Assembly (NCBI GenBank): GCA_002245135.1
Contig: NGBS01000881.1
Location: 62,001 to 126,000 of the forward strand
Source: Proteromonas lacertae
Taxonomy: Eukaryota > Sar > Bigyra > Opalinata > Proteromonadidae
Reading direction: 5' to 3'
Length of the DNA: 64,000 nt
A program made the position numbers and the translations under genes. The notes under the pieces were generated by a model. It was not told where the DNA came from and ran no database searches. It worked only from the letters and a program-made list of their open reading frames with translations. Of the stretch, positions 1 to 11,489 are shown in pieces. Numbering within the stretch: position 1 is the stretch's first letter; the number at the start of each line of letters is the position of its first letter.

Positions 1-198
1 GGTGTAAGCATCATCTATCATATGAAAGCTTTCTGTTGACTGATCTTTAAGGGAATTAACTTGTTTGTCAGGATGAAAAGTCAAAGAGAGTGATTTATAT
101 GCTGTTTTTATTTCATCTTGGGTTGCCTATATATTTTAAATAATATATAAAATAATTTATACGTTTGTTGGAACATGCAAAATCGAATAATAATCCAT
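1..198 (-). CDS. DnaJ-domain protein (DNAJC11-like), N-terminal part, cut by window edge
   Basis: Two exons, 198-163 and 126-1, separated by a 36-base GT-AG intron, read from an ATG at 198. The translation opens with MDYYSILHVPTNATQDEI and reaches the HPD tripeptide (FHPDKQ), which in J-domains stimulates the ATPase of an Hsp70 partner. The spacing DYYSIL...HPDK...DAY is typical of the J-domain and is nearest in style to DNAJC11, a mitochondrial-membrane co-chaperone, because the J-domain starts at residue 2. The rest of the gene lies to the left of the window, so subfamily and localisation are inference. It is divergent from the MPC2 gene, with about 165 bases between the start codons. Confidence 0.8.
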
Positions 199-362
199 TT
201 TCTAATTATGGTTAATGAAAAATTCTAATAGAATATTTTGATAAACCCAAATAGTAGTTTTTTGTTTTTTGATAAAATTTGAATATGGTATTCTCAGGAA
301 TCGTTCCTCGGTATTTTATTTTTTCTTTATTATGCGATAGTTTGCAGACTAAAGTGTGTTCA

Positions 363-823
363 ATGCCCATAGTTGAGAAATTCCCATTAGTCAAAAGATT
401 CTTAATGCACCCTGCAGGACCTTTCACAAGTATACTTAATATTTAAACTTTAGTTCATTTTTGGGCACCAACATGCAAATGGGGTATTTCATTGGCTAAT
501 ATACTTGATATATCAAGACCAGTTGAAAATATGTCAATTCCACAACAATGTGGTATAATATTAACCAGTAATGTTATATATTTTTAGCTGTATCATTAAC
601 AGGTGTGCTTTGGTCATATTATAGTATGGTAATTATTCCAAAGAATTGGAATTTATTCAGTGTAAATGTAGCTATGGGTGCAACTGGTCTTTATCAATTA
701 TATAGAGTGTGTAGATTTAAGTTGGCTCAAAGAAATCAACCAAAATTAATAACACCAAGTGAAAATAATGCTGAGGTAGTTGCTGAACCAGTGACTCCAG
801 CAGTGAAAGATATTAAAGAGTAA
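363..823 (+). CDS. MPC2: Mitochondrial pyruvate carrier subunit 2 (MPC2)
   Basis: Exons 363-429, 454-552 and 588-823 give 133 residues. The introns are 24 and 35 bases. The protein begins MPIVEKFPLVKRFLMHPAGP, and shows the family signatures HPAGP, FWAP.CKWG, SYYSMVIIPKNWNLFSVN and the Q.YR.CRFK region. MPC proteins form a heterodimer (MPC1/MPC2) in the inner mitochondrial membrane that imports pyruvate. The length matches the family (about 105-135). Three membrane segments are expected. The C-terminal 30 residues are an unconserved tail rich in P, V and E. The gene implies true mitochondria with pyruvate oxidation. The 24-base first intron is the shortest supported intron in the window. Confidence 0.93.
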
Positions 824-921
824 TATGAGTGAATTTATCATCATATATTAAATATAATCTGTTTCATGTGTATAATTTCTATTGTTTTTTATAAAAGAGT
901 TTTAATAATAAATAATTTAAC

Positions 922-2754
922 TTAACAATCTAGTTGCTGATCATCTTCATCATTAAAAGATCTTTTGTGATAATTATTACTATTTCTTCCTCTGTTATTA
1001 TTATTATAACTATGATTATTATTATTAAAATCATCAAAATTTCTATGTGTTGAAAAAGAGTTATTTCTTCTATAATTACCATTATTGTTGTTGCTATTAT
1101 AATTTCTTCCTCTTCCTTCTCTATTATTGTTATTATTTCTATATCTGCTATTACTGTTATTATTATCATTTCCTTGACGATGATAAGATGATCTACTAAA
1201 GAACTTTGCATCTTCTTCATCTGTAAACAATTCATCTTCTTTATTCAATAAACTAACAGCTCTTAATAAAGCATTTTCATATCCAAACTTCTCATTCAAT
1301 TGATCCATCAATGGTTGTAATGATTTAATATTTGGTTTTGCACCATTTATCATATCCATTATATATGAATTAGTAGATGCTTCAATAGATTTACTCTCAA
1401 TATTATCTAACTTAAACTCAGTGAATGAATTATGTATTTGTTTTTGAATATAATATATATCATTCATTTCCCTTTGAGATATTAAACTAATACATGTTCC
1501 TTTCTTTCCAGCTCTACCTGTTCTTCCACTTCTATGGATATAGGATTCAATATCAAGTTTTCTTGATTGATAACGTGGTAAATTTAAATTCATAACTAAA
1601 TCTATGTTATTAATATCTAATCCTCTAGACGCAACATCAGTAGCAATTAATATTTTCATATTTCCATTTCTTTTAAACTCATTGATAGTATTTAATCTTT
1701 GATTCTGAGATATATCTCCATGCAAAACACCTGATATTCTATTACCTAGTTTAGATAATAAAATATCACAATCTTTCTTCCTTTCACAGAATATCAATGT
1801 CTTTCCATTGTTATTATTATCATTATTACTTTTACAACATTGATTATGTATGTTATAAATCAATGATTTAGTAGGAAAAGGGTGATTATTAGGTAATAAG
1901 AAATAACAATGGTTTACATCAGTTGAAGCTTTCTTGTCTGTAGTTAAATTAATAATTAATGGCTTCTTTGCCATATATACGTTAATTACTTGATCAATCC
2001 ATTGTGGAATTGTTGCAGAAAAAAATAAATATTGTATATTCTGCTTTTGACTACAATGTGATAATATATTATCCATTTGTTCTTTAAATCCCATTTCCAA
2101 CATCCTATCAGCTTCATCTAATATTACATATTTGATATTTGATAAATCACATGTACGTCTTGTTTCTATTAAATCATTTAATCTTCCTGGAGTTCCTATG
2201 ATTATTTTTGCACCTTTGCTTAACATATCTTCTTGAGGAGTATAAGATACACCACCATATACTGGAACACATTTTGTACCTAAACTGTATTTCATACATT
2301 CTGTATATGTCTGCTGTACTAACTCACGTGTTGGTGATAATATTAATACCTCTGGCTTTCTGAATTTTGAAGGTTTCTTTGAGAGTAATTCAAGGATAGG
2401 TAATATGAATGCAAGTGTTTTTCCTTGTCCTGTTGGAGCTTGTGCAACTAAATTCTCACCATTCATTATTGGATTAAAACATGATTTTTGAATGGGGAAG
2501 AGTTCATTAATTCCATTTCTTTTAAGTATTGATTGTCTCTCACTACTTATTCCAAATGACTCTATTGATGGATTTGATGTTTTCAGAAGGGTATTCTATA
2601 ATGTAAACATATTCATATAATACTGCATCAACCTGAACTTGAGTTACAATACTTCTAATCGAATTAGAATATCTAAAAGTCTAAAATGTAACGTGAAAAT
2701 AAATACATAATTTGATCTAACTATTCTATCCAATTTGACATTCCTATTCATCAT
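922..2754 (-). CDS. DEAD-box RNA helicase, DDX21/plant mitochondrial RH type
   Basis: Exons 2754-2707, 2633-2595..922 (2633-2680 is exon 2, 2595-922 exon 3); introns of 26 and 37 bases; 589 residues. All helicase motifs are visible: Q-motif FGIS...FPIQ, motif I APTGQGKT, Ia PTRELVQQ, II DEAD, III SAT, V DVASRGLDI and VI HRSGRTGRAG. The N-terminus (MMNRNVKLDRIVRSNY and on) is basic, rich in R, S and N and almost free of acidic residues, so it looks like a mitochondrial targeting peptide. The C-terminus (from about residue 500) is an Asn/Arg/Gly-rich disordered tail. The short motif after the core (LMDQLNEKFG...ALLRAVSLL) resembles the DDX21/GUCT-containing class, some members of which act in organellar RNA splicing or ribosome assembly. 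Mitochondrial location is inference from the presequence. Confidence 0.9.
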
Positions 2755-2987
2755 TCCTGTTGATTTTAAACAAGAAACAACTCTATTCATCCTTATTATA
2801 CTATTCATTGCTTAATTATTTGAAAAATAGTAATTTACGTATAGTTATCAAAAATGAATTATGTATCAAATGTTTTGTATGTTCAGTTACCCTACCGGTC
2901 ACAAGTATTAAAATAAAAGGAATCAATCAAAGCTTGCTTTCAGACCGCCTATCTATAAAAGATATTTTTTATATTTTCTTAAATAAA

Positions 2988-5005
2988 ATGATTAGTGCAA
3001 TATTAATTGTCAATCAAAAAGGTGAATTGGTTATTTCACGTTTCTATAGGTATGATAGAACACTTTTTGATCTTCTTTACTAATATTTTATAGAGGTGAT
3101 GTAACTAGAGCTGCTGCCACAGCATTCAGAACAACAGTCATTGCTTCAAAAGACACTGGTACTAAACCACCAGTTACAACAATCAACAATACGACATTTA
3201 TGTACATTCGTTTAGGTTCTTTGTTCTTTGTTGCTATTACACGTAAGAATGTCAATGCCAGTATGGTGTTCCATTTCTTATTCCACTTGGTGGATGTATT
3301 AGCTGCATATTTCGGTAAAAACTTCACAGAAGATGATATTCGTTCACAATTCACATTAGTGTACGAAATTTTCGATGAAGTTTTAGATTATGGCTATCCA
3401 CAAGCCAGTGGCATTGATATGTTGAAGATGATGATTAATCTTGGTAATGTGCAAAGTACAGAAGCACAACCAGAAGCATCATTAACATCACAGATTACTG
3501 GTTCTATCGATTGGAGAAAAGAAGGTATTTACCATCGTAAGAACGAAGTGTTCATTGTGTTGTTCCCCGTATGGCGGAAATCCCCGTATGGCGGAAATCT
3601 ATATTGCAGAATGATTCAATCAAAACTAATATGATATTCATGATGTTCGGAGTTAGTTATTAACAAATATATAGTTAGTTTGTCATATGACCTACATCTG
3701 TGATATACTTTTTTATGAACTTCATTATTATCAATATTAAACTAATTTTTGTATATTTTCTATTTTAATGTATCAGTCACTACTACAGTCTAAAATACAT
3801 TATCTGATATGAATAGAATACAATAATTTTAATGTTAAGGTAGTAAAAAAGGAAATTAAAGAGTAGGCTTGAGCGAGGCTTGAACTTATTTTTTCTTTTT
3901 TCTTTTTTAACCTCCTTAACATTAAAAATAGTGAATTCTATTCATATCAGATAATGTATTTTAGACTGTAGTAGTGACTGATACATTATAATAGAAAATA
4001 TACAAAAATTAGTTTAATATTGATAATAATGAAGTTCATAAAAAAGTATATCACAGATGTAGGTCATATGACAAACTAATTATATATTTGTTAATAACTA
4101 ACTCCGAACATCATGAATATCATATTAGTTTTGATTGAATCATTCTGCAATATAGATTTCCGCCATACGGGGATTTCCGCCATACGGGGAACAACACATT
4201 GATGTATTGGAATCAGTTGATTTACTTATTGTATTTAATTATTTATATATTTGATTTTTTATAGAGTGCTCAAGGTAATGTATTACGTCAAGAAGTGAAT
4301 GGTAAAGTCATGATGAAGTCGTTCTTATCAGGAATGCCTGAATGTAAATTTGGATTAAACGATAAGCTTCTTATGGAAGGTGATGGTAAGAAACCAAAGG
4401 GAAAGAAGAAGGTTAAGGGAGTTGAAATTGATGATTGTACTTTCCACAAGTGTGTCAAGCTATCAACCTTTGATACTGATAGAACAATTACATTTATTCC
4501 ACCTGATGGTGAATTTGAACTTATGAAGTATCGTGTAACTGAGAATGTTAATGTTCCAATTAAGATTCAACCAGTTTATGATGAATCAAGTAAGAGATCA
4601 ATGATTATTAATATTAAAGCAACAGCTGATTTTGATCCAAAATTATTTGCTCAAAATGTCGCAATTCATATTCCTGTTCCTCCAACTACTGCTGTTTGTA
4701 CTCCAAAGACAATAGGTGGTCAAGCCAAATATGAGCCAGCTGAAAAAGCATGTGTATGGAGATTGCGTAAATTCCCAGGTGGTACTGAATATACTCTAAC
4801 AATTGAAGTTCAATTAGTTGGATCTGCTGTAGATAGACCTTGGACATCAAGAGCTCCAATCAGTTTAGAATTCCAAGTGCCTATGTTCACCTCATCTGGT
4901 TTATATGTCAGATTCTTGAAAGTATATGAGAAATCATCTTATCAAACTACTAAATGGGTTAGATACTTGACAAGAGCTGGTGAATATCAAATGCGTATTG
5001 TATAA
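2988..5005 (+). CDS. AP-2 complex mu (medium) subunit, coding exon split by a fold-back element
   Basis: Exons 2988-3049, 3094-4230 (with an insertion at 3557-4197 plus one target-site copy) and 4265-5005. Without the insertion the frame closes exactly: 431 residues, the usual mu length. The N-terminal longin part (ILIVNQKGELVISRFYR), the linker and the C-terminal mu-homology domain (DCTFHKCVKLS, FIPPDGEFELMKYR, TSSGLYVRFLKVYE, KWVRYLTRAGEY) are all recognisable. The C-terminal motif is closer to AP-2 than AP-1. The product selects cargo with tyrosine-based signals at clathrin-coated pits. As sequenced, translation would leave the frame after NEVFI and stop at 3634, giving a protein lacking the cargo-binding domain. 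Either this is one disrupted allele or the insert is removed in RNA or DNA. Confidence 0.9.
3554..4200. repeat. 3-bp target site duplication (ATT) bracketing the MITE
   Basis: ATT at 3554-3556 and at 4198-4200 directly abut the inverted-repeat tips. One copy belongs to the Ile codon of the conserved VFIDVLES motif of AP-2 mu, and the other was created on insertion. Confidence 0.85.
3557..4197. mobile_element. Fold-back MITE-like element with ~284-bp terminal inverted repeats
   Basis: The left arm (3557-3840) and right arm (3914-4197) are near-perfect inverted complements, with only about 73 bases of loop. The tips read GTGTTGTTCCCCGTATGGCGG, inward at both ends. Near each tip the 17-base motif CCCCGTATGGCGGAAAT occurs twice in tandem. 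The flanks carry a 3-base direct repeat ATT (3554-3556 and 4198-4200). No ORF of useful length and no transposase is present, so it is non-autonomous. A 3-base target duplication with TIRs is compatible with PIF/Harbinger-like transposition, but the family is not proven. Removing the element plus one ATT restores the AP-2 mu reading frame (...VFIDVLESV...). Confidence 0.93.
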
Positions 5006-5053
5006 ACAGAATTATAATAAATATGCTATTTACTGTTAATTATTTAATTTTAA

Positions 5054-6322
5054 TTAATATATCTCTATTAAAAGAGAATTGTTATTAATTAAATATTGTT
5101 TTTTTAAATATATTATACCATAATAAATACTAAATCTAATTTGTTGAGTTGATATTGTCATATTATCTCCATTTGTTTTGTGTAAAGGATATTTGTATCT
5201 ATAGAATGTACTTAATGTTACACAAGGTGCATTATTGAATTTATATTGGTTAAAATATCCATAATCAAATGTATAAGGGTTTATATTATGATATAAAGAA
5301 AATAATGGAATATATCTATATCCAACTGAATAAGACAAATAATTATAATCTGCAGTTACATAAGTTCCCATACAGTTGATAACTAACGCTTTAGATGATA
5401 GAATCCATATGATATTAACCAATCCTGAGCCAAAAGGTGAAATAATGATCTTTGAATTCATTATCATTGATATTTGTTCTATTGGTAATATTCCATCGAA
5501 ATATATTTCTTTATAATTATGTTTCAAAGATTTTATCATATCCATAATCAATTTTATATTTGTAATACTCCTTGAATTACTTATTTTTCTTTTTATTACA
5601 GTTACATAAAATTCTTTTTCATTATTATTTATCTGAGATAAATCTAATTTAAAATAATAATTACCTTCATCTCTAAATTTATTCCTTGTTTTAAAGCTTC
5701 TAAAAATACCTAAAAATCCACCATTTTTACTTCTTATTATCCAATGAATTGTGTTAAGACATATAGGTCTATATTTTATTTTTCTTGACAATTTTGATAT
5801 GTATGGTTTAAATAATAAATTTTTGTATTTTTTATTTCCTAAAATATATTTCAATATCACATTGTCGTATAATAAATTTACTCTTGGATCTAATTCAAGG
5901 AACATAATATTATTCATGGGTGGATATCTTGAATCATCTTTTATATTATATATAAACATATGATCAGTAAAATGACCAATATTCATGTGAAAACTGGATG
6001 TTGAAACCCATACTTCATCATTTATATAGACAGATTGAGACATATTATAATTAATATTTGTAATAACTATATCAGAACTAAAGCCATATTGATAATCTAT
6101 CAGTTTTTTCATTAAACGTTCAGTATTATCCTTTTTCACATTTATTACTAGTCTATATATCGTATTACCTGCTTCACCTTCAATACAAGCTTTATTTAGT
6201 GTTATCCAATAATCGCCAGTGTCTTCAACCAAATTTTCATGAACATCATAAGTACTATAATCACAGCAACAAATGTTGATATTTATATAGAAGCATACCC
6301 ATATAATAGAGAATATCTTCAT
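5054..6322 (-). CDS. Secretory glycosyltransferase of the GT61/DUF563 type
   Basis: One exon, 422 residues, ATG at 6322-6320. A hydrophobic signal (MKIFSIIWVCFYININICCC) points to the secretory pathway. The C-terminal half has the GT61 pattern: an EEY/DGI-like segment, then LPIEQISMIMNSKIIISPFGSGLVNIIW and a following INCMGTY, which in this family (EOGT, plant xylosyl- and arabinosyltransferases) forms the nucleotide-sugar-binding core. Many Tyr, Asn and Ile codons reflect AT bias. Donor and acceptor cannot be predicted. It is a diverged paralogue of the gene starting at 6322 on the other strand. Confidence 0.75.
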   Translation of the reverse strand: MKIFSIIWVCFYININICCCDYSTYDVHENLVEDTGDYWITLNKACIEGEAGNTIYRLVINVKKDNTERLMKKLIDYQYGFSSDIVITNINYNMSQSVYINDEVWVSTSSFHMNIGHFTDHMFIYNIKDDSRYPPMNNIMFLELDPRVNLLYDNVILKYILGNKKYKNLLFKPYISKLSRKIKYRPICLNTIHWIIRSKNGGFLGIFRSFKTRNKFRDEGNYYFKLDLSQINNNEKEFYVTVIKRKISNSRSITNIKLIMDMIKSLKHNYKEIYFDGILPIEQISMIMNSKIIISPFGSGLVNIIWILSSKALVINCMGTYVTADYNYLSYSVGYRYIPLFSLYHNINPYTFDYGYFNQYKFNNAPCVTLSTFYRYKYPLHKTNGDNMTISTQQIRFSIYYGIIYLKKQYLINNNSLLIEIY

Positions 6323-7572
6323 TGATTAATATTTATAAATTTGATTCTGGTTTGATTAGTTTTTTTCTTTTTTTTCTTTTATTACCACCATTATTAAATT
6401 GTGTTGATAGTAAATCAGATTTAGCAATTAAATTCGTTTATAAATTGGGATTGTATTATGGGTCTGCCACTGATATATGTATAGACAAAAAGAATATAAT
6501 ATATTTTCAGAATGAACAAGATAATACACAATTTTATGATTATTTTTATAGTTATTACCACGGATCTTGGTTTTGGTTTCCATATAGTTTAGTTGATAAA
6601 ATAGAAGGAAAGAAAGTATACTATCCAAATGAGGAAGGAATATGGATTGTATACAAAACTACATACCCTCAGATATTTCATTTTTTAGACAATTACATTT
6701 CGTTGTATTATCTTTATAACTACAGTTCAAAACCTCCAATTAACACATTAATAAGTCCTTCTTATTATCCCATATCTGATTATGATTATTCATATCTTAC
6801 TTATAAGTTTTTAACAAGTAAATATAGACCTAAGTTAAAACAGCTAAATGGTTATGATTTTGGGAAATTGTTTAGGAAAGTTAATACTGATTACATATGT
6901 TTTCATCGTATTAATTTAATATTTAGAGTAATGTTTGGATTTTTTGGATGTTTTTTTAAGAATTACAATGAAAGAATCAAATTTAGAGATTCAGTGTTTG
7001 ATTATTTAAACATCAAAAATGATTATAATAATAGGAATATTGAAATAGGGTTTATTCTGAGAAAGCAATCAAAGAAAAAATCAAGGAATATAGTAAATAG
7101 TGATATGATTATTAAATATGTGAAATCATTAAACTATAACGTAAAGATAGTTTCTTTTGAAGAGTATAATCCAGTCGATCAAATAAAAATGTTTAGAAAG
7201 TATAATATTATAATATCTGCTATGGGAAGTGGTTTGTTGAATATGTTATGGCTTGGAAGCAATGCTGTGATTATTGAATGTTTTAATTATTTCTATATTC
7301 ATTCTGATCTTGCATATGAAGCCTTAAGTTATAAATTTGGGCATATATCTTTATATTCTTCCAAAAGATTATATCCAAAAGAACATTATAAGTTTGTTGA
7401 AGGATGTTATGATACTCCTTACACCTTTTCCAATACAAAGATATTTTTATTATCCTGTGATGCATTTAATAATATGATATTTGATGATATGTATATCAAT
7501 TTAAAAGAAATTGTGTTTTCTATTGAATATGGAATTAAATATATAAAACAAAAAAACAAAAAACTATATTAA
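6322..7572 (+). CDS. Second GT61/DUF563-type glycosyltransferase, head-to-head paralogue; start uncertain
   Basis: About 416 residues to the stop at 7570-7572. The signature EEYNPVDQIKMFRKYNIIISAMGSGLLNMLWLGSNAVIIEC matches the GT61 core of its neighbour. The N-terminus carries a strong hydrophobic signal (LISFFLFFLLLPPLL). No in-frame ATG precedes the conserved region: the first codon in the open frame is TTG at 6322. If one T of the TT at 6322-6323 is a sequencing error, an ATG start (MINIYKF) would overlap the start codon of the divergent gene. A short upstream exon or a non-ATG start is the alternative. The pair probably arose by inverted duplication. Confidence 0.7.
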   Translation: MINIYKFDSGLISFFLFFLLLPPLLNCVDSKSDLAIKFVYKLGLYYGSATDICIDKKNIIYFQNEQDNTQFYDYFYSYYHGSWFWFPYSLVDKIEGKKVYYPNEEGIWIVYKTTYPQIFHFLDNYISLYYLYNYSSKPPINTLISPSYYPISDYDYSYLTYKFLTSKYRPKLKQLNGYDFGKLFRKVNTDYICFHRINLIFRVMFGFFGCFFKNYNERIKFRDSVFDYLNIKNDYNNRNIEIGFILRKQSKKKSRNIVNSDMIIKYVKSLNYNVKIVSFEEYNPVDQIKMFRKYNIIISAMGSGLLNMLWLGSNAVIIECFNYFYIHSDLAYEALSYKFGHISLYSSKRLYPKEHYKFVEGCYDTPYTFSNTKIFLLSCDAFNNMIFDDMYINLKEIVFSIEYGIKYIKQKNKKLY

Positions 7573-7586
7573 TAACTTATTTTTAT

Positions 7587-8249
7587 TTAATCTTCAGCTT
7601 CAGAAGAATCTTCATCATCAATATTTCCATAAGATCCTTCACTTTCATCATCTTCATCTTCATCATCTTCTGCTGCTGCTAATTCTTTTTCTATTTCTTC
7701 TATTATAAACATTATTATTAAACGAAAATACCATCATATTTCTTTAATGCTTCACTATGATCACTATCTACAAACTCTTCCCATTCCTTAATAGTAAAAT
7801 CTTCATATATTCCATTACTTTTTCTAGCTATTATACATTCGCCTTGTATTACCTCTTCATGTAAAGGTGGAGGAAATGCTACACGATTAATTTGAGCATG
7901 TTCTGGATTATCATTGATAATTATTTCTATGTTCTGTGGCTCATACTATATGTGATACAATCATAAAGTAAATTTTACTTTACCAAGAACTTCAGGCTTG
8001 GAATGAAAAAAATCAGATAAAGCAGATTCATTGTCTAATTGGCAATAATTAAGAATAATAATTTATCATATTTTCGATTTTTATATTCAAAAGATATATC
8101 CATTTTTTCTTCTCTTGGCTCACCTTTGATATTCAAAACTACTACAGTTATACCATGTTTTGATTTTTTACTACGTTGTGACAAATAAATTATTACTTAT
8201 CAGATGGCTTATCAGCATCATTAGCTCCTCTTTTCACACCTTCATTCAT
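7587..8249 (-). CDS. Unknown small protein with very acidic C-terminal tail; one frame break
   Basis: Exons 8249-8197, 8170-7979, 7945-7732 and 7699-7587; introns of 26, 33 and 32 bases; about 190 residues if one missing base in exon 2 is allowed for. The frame runs KYDKLL then resumes as NYCQLDNESALSDFFHSKPEVLG near 8050-8060. The total length becomes a multiple of three only with that one-base correction, so a sequencing indel is likely. Visible segments: basic start (MNEGVKRGANDADK), a beta-rich middle (HGITVVVLNIKGE), VAFPPPLHEEVIQGE, an EWEEFVDSDHSEALKKYD helix and a tail of Asp/Glu/Ser. I do not recognise a family. Acidic tails of this sort are common in histone chaperones and nucleolar proteins, but that is only suggestive. 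Confidence 0.6.
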
Positions 8250-8466
8250 TTTTGTAAATTTTAATGTCAAATTATTACTATACTCCAATCAAAAAGCCTT
8301 ATTGCGTCATATTAATGGTAAATTACCATGGTCAGGTCAGGTAAATTGTGTAAAGTTCATCTTTGAAAAGTCAATTCATTCTTTTTTACTTCATTAATTT
8401 TTATTCGATTGAAAAACATCCAGGTATACTTCATTCAATTATTATATTTAGAAGGTTGTTAATATT

Positions 8467-11457
8467 ATGCAGTGTCTTACAGATTTAGAAATTACTTATG
8501 GTAAAACATTAGCTGACCCGGGATTTCACAAAGTACTATGGACAGATGACATTGTACACGATTTAATGGGTGGAACAGGAAGGAGTGTCTATATATGGTC
8601 TAGAAGTGGTGTCTTAGAAGGTATTAGAGAAATTAATATCTTTCCGATGAATAATATACCCGCGACATATAAAGCAGTCAATAAGCCGTTGTTTGTTAAA
8701 GATGATATTTCTTACATGTTATGTTATTCCAACTCAGACTCATCATTACCGGAGATTACATCAATCAAAATATCTTTGGATGATGAATGCAGTATATTTT
8801 TTGACATAATATACCTAATTAGTTGATTCTTATACAAAAATCACTGCACCTTTAACACAATACGTTGATTCAAAGAACGAGACTCATTCAACCTATCTAT
8901 GGTATTCAACAACAGAAATTATATCAGTAGTTGCAACTCCAAGAGATACAGTGGTTAAACCATTATTTGAAATTGGTGAATTTATTGAATGTGAAGTGGA
9001 GGATTATTATCGTCATTCAAAGAAAGAATATGGAACTATAGTAAATATGAATACATCGACTGTATATTTATATTATAATAATGTAATAATTAATTAATAG
9101 ATTACCGTTGAGATATATGATTTAGATCATACTACATTTAGAAGAATATCTGTAATACCAAATAAAGTATCAAAATTAGCATCAACTGAGTCATTTCATT
9201 TATCTAGTTATTCTCTTAAGAAGTATGATTTAAATAAGTCAGAATCAGAGTCTGTGAAAGAAAGGCTGTTGAGAATAGAAGAACAACCATTACCATATAA
9301 TAACGATGATATTGAATATCTAAATAAAGACTTATTGATATTTTTAAATACATATTTTATAAAAGAATATAATAGTGATACACAAGAAACAAGAAACAGA
9401 ATAGCTGAAGATATGTACGAGATACTATTAACTACTATGAAGATTATTATGAAACAGTTTAATAATGTTAAATATCCAACAATATTCGCTTATTATTTGT
9501 ATATGATTCTATACTACGAAGATGGTTATTCTTATTCATCAGCTCAATTTTATAAGAATTATAACAAATTTAAGATAAATGTTTGTAATTATAACAGTAG
9601 GGATGAATATTATCCAATCATCCCACAGAATGATGTTTCTGTTTATTATTATAAGATATTAAAGTATTTCATCGAATCAAAAGGAATCGAAGCGATCATA
9701 CAGAAGTTCTTAAGTATTTATGATAATAATGTTGGAATTGAAAGTTACTATTCTTTATTGAAATCAATATCTAAATGTATGTCTGAAGAAATTATGAAGG
9801 ATCATATGAATGGTTTATATTCTCAGTTATGTGACTTATATAAAGAAAAGATGATGAATGGCAGTGATGATAATAATAATAGTTTAAATAGTAGTAATGG
9901 CAAGAAGAAGAAGAGTAAAAAATCATTCTATACTGAATTCTTTAATAATATGTATAGTCATTTTAACAAACTACAAGTCGATGATAATTTACTTAGAAAA
10001 GGTACTTTAATGATGATTGAAGCAGATATAGAATCCAAAGTAGTGGAAAGAATGATCAATGGATTTGAGAATTTAAATGATCTTAACCCAAGCAGTCATT
10101 ACAAATACAATAATCCTTATTATCAAAGTTCTTCAAAGAATGATACTTCTAAGGAAGACTTAATTAAATGGTTGGAAGAAAAGAAAATTATAGATAATGT
10201 ATTTGCATCTGGTGTTGGGCTGAATAATCAATTATTAGAGAAAGTATCATATTATATTCAGTTAATGTTTAAAAAGAATATACTTCCTTCTTATGTTATA
10301 GATAGGATATTTGAATTTATAGATTCACAATATAATAATAACAATAATAGTGATTCTAATAATGATAGTGGTAGTTATGATGATAATGCAGGATATACAA
10401 TATTAAAAAATATAATTGATGAAGCTGATGAAAAATGTTTAGATGAGTTTTACAGAAGAATGGAACAATTGAAGGATACTAAATTAATAGCTGAAATATT
10501 GTTACTATTAACTAAAAGATATTATTCTGTTTATTATCTAAAAGCAAGAGATATATACAATGGCAGTAGTAATTGTTTTGATATAAATTATTATACAAAT
10601 AGAAATAAATATGTTTTTGATGAAGATATGGAAAATTTAAAGAATCCAGTAGAATTACCTGAGAATGTACAACAGGAATTACTGGATTTTATTAAGAAAA
10701 TGGATCATTATAATTTTATATCATATTGTTTTGATTTAGTTGTCGATAGTAATAGAGACTATAAACAATCATTTTGTGTATATAATATATTGAACGATTT
10801 TCTTAATAAAATAAAAAGGAATGTAAGAAGAAAAGTTATATCTTTTCTATATTTAAAATTATCTAGTTATTTAAATGATTATAATGATGTAGAAAAACCA
10901 AATATGCTATTTTTATCAGAAATTATTTGTTCATATTACTCTAAGCTGAGTTGGTTTGAGAATGATATGAAGATATACACTAATAAATTAATGTCTCAAT
11001 TCACATGGTTTTATGTAAAACAGAAGAATTTTTTTGCTAATAATGAATATACTGATGAAGATAAGAAACATTATATTTTCATTTATAAAACATTTATTGA
11101 ATCAATTATCATTATGAATAATTTTAATATAGGTAGTTGTTACCAGTTCTTCATTGACCAATTAAAGAACAATATGATTTTTGAAGAAGAAGAGAAGTTA
11201 ATATACAAGTCATTGAATGATTATTTAAAACAGTTGAATGATTCTAACCTATTTACAGCTACAATAGAGTTAGTTAATAAAGTGGAATTTAATGATGATT
11301 ATTTAGAAATCAGATATAGAAAGGAATTCTATGAGTTTTACATTAGGTATTTTTTATTCTTGTTTTTATTCAATAGTATTCTCCATATAGCATTAAAAAG
11401 AAAATATACTTTAAGTTTAGAATGTTTTAAAGGATTAATATTGATTGCAATATTTGT

Positions 11458-11489
<32 letters not shown>

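Noticed and set aside
3826-3925. Small RNA gene in the loop of the fold-back element
   Set aside because: The loop is simply a pyrimidine-rich stretch with no promoter or conserved structure beyond the arms.
8272-8330. ATG at about 8272 (MSNYYYTPIKKPY) as the start of the giant USP
   Set aside because: No splice pair joins it in frame to the exon at 8467. Kept only as an uncertainty.
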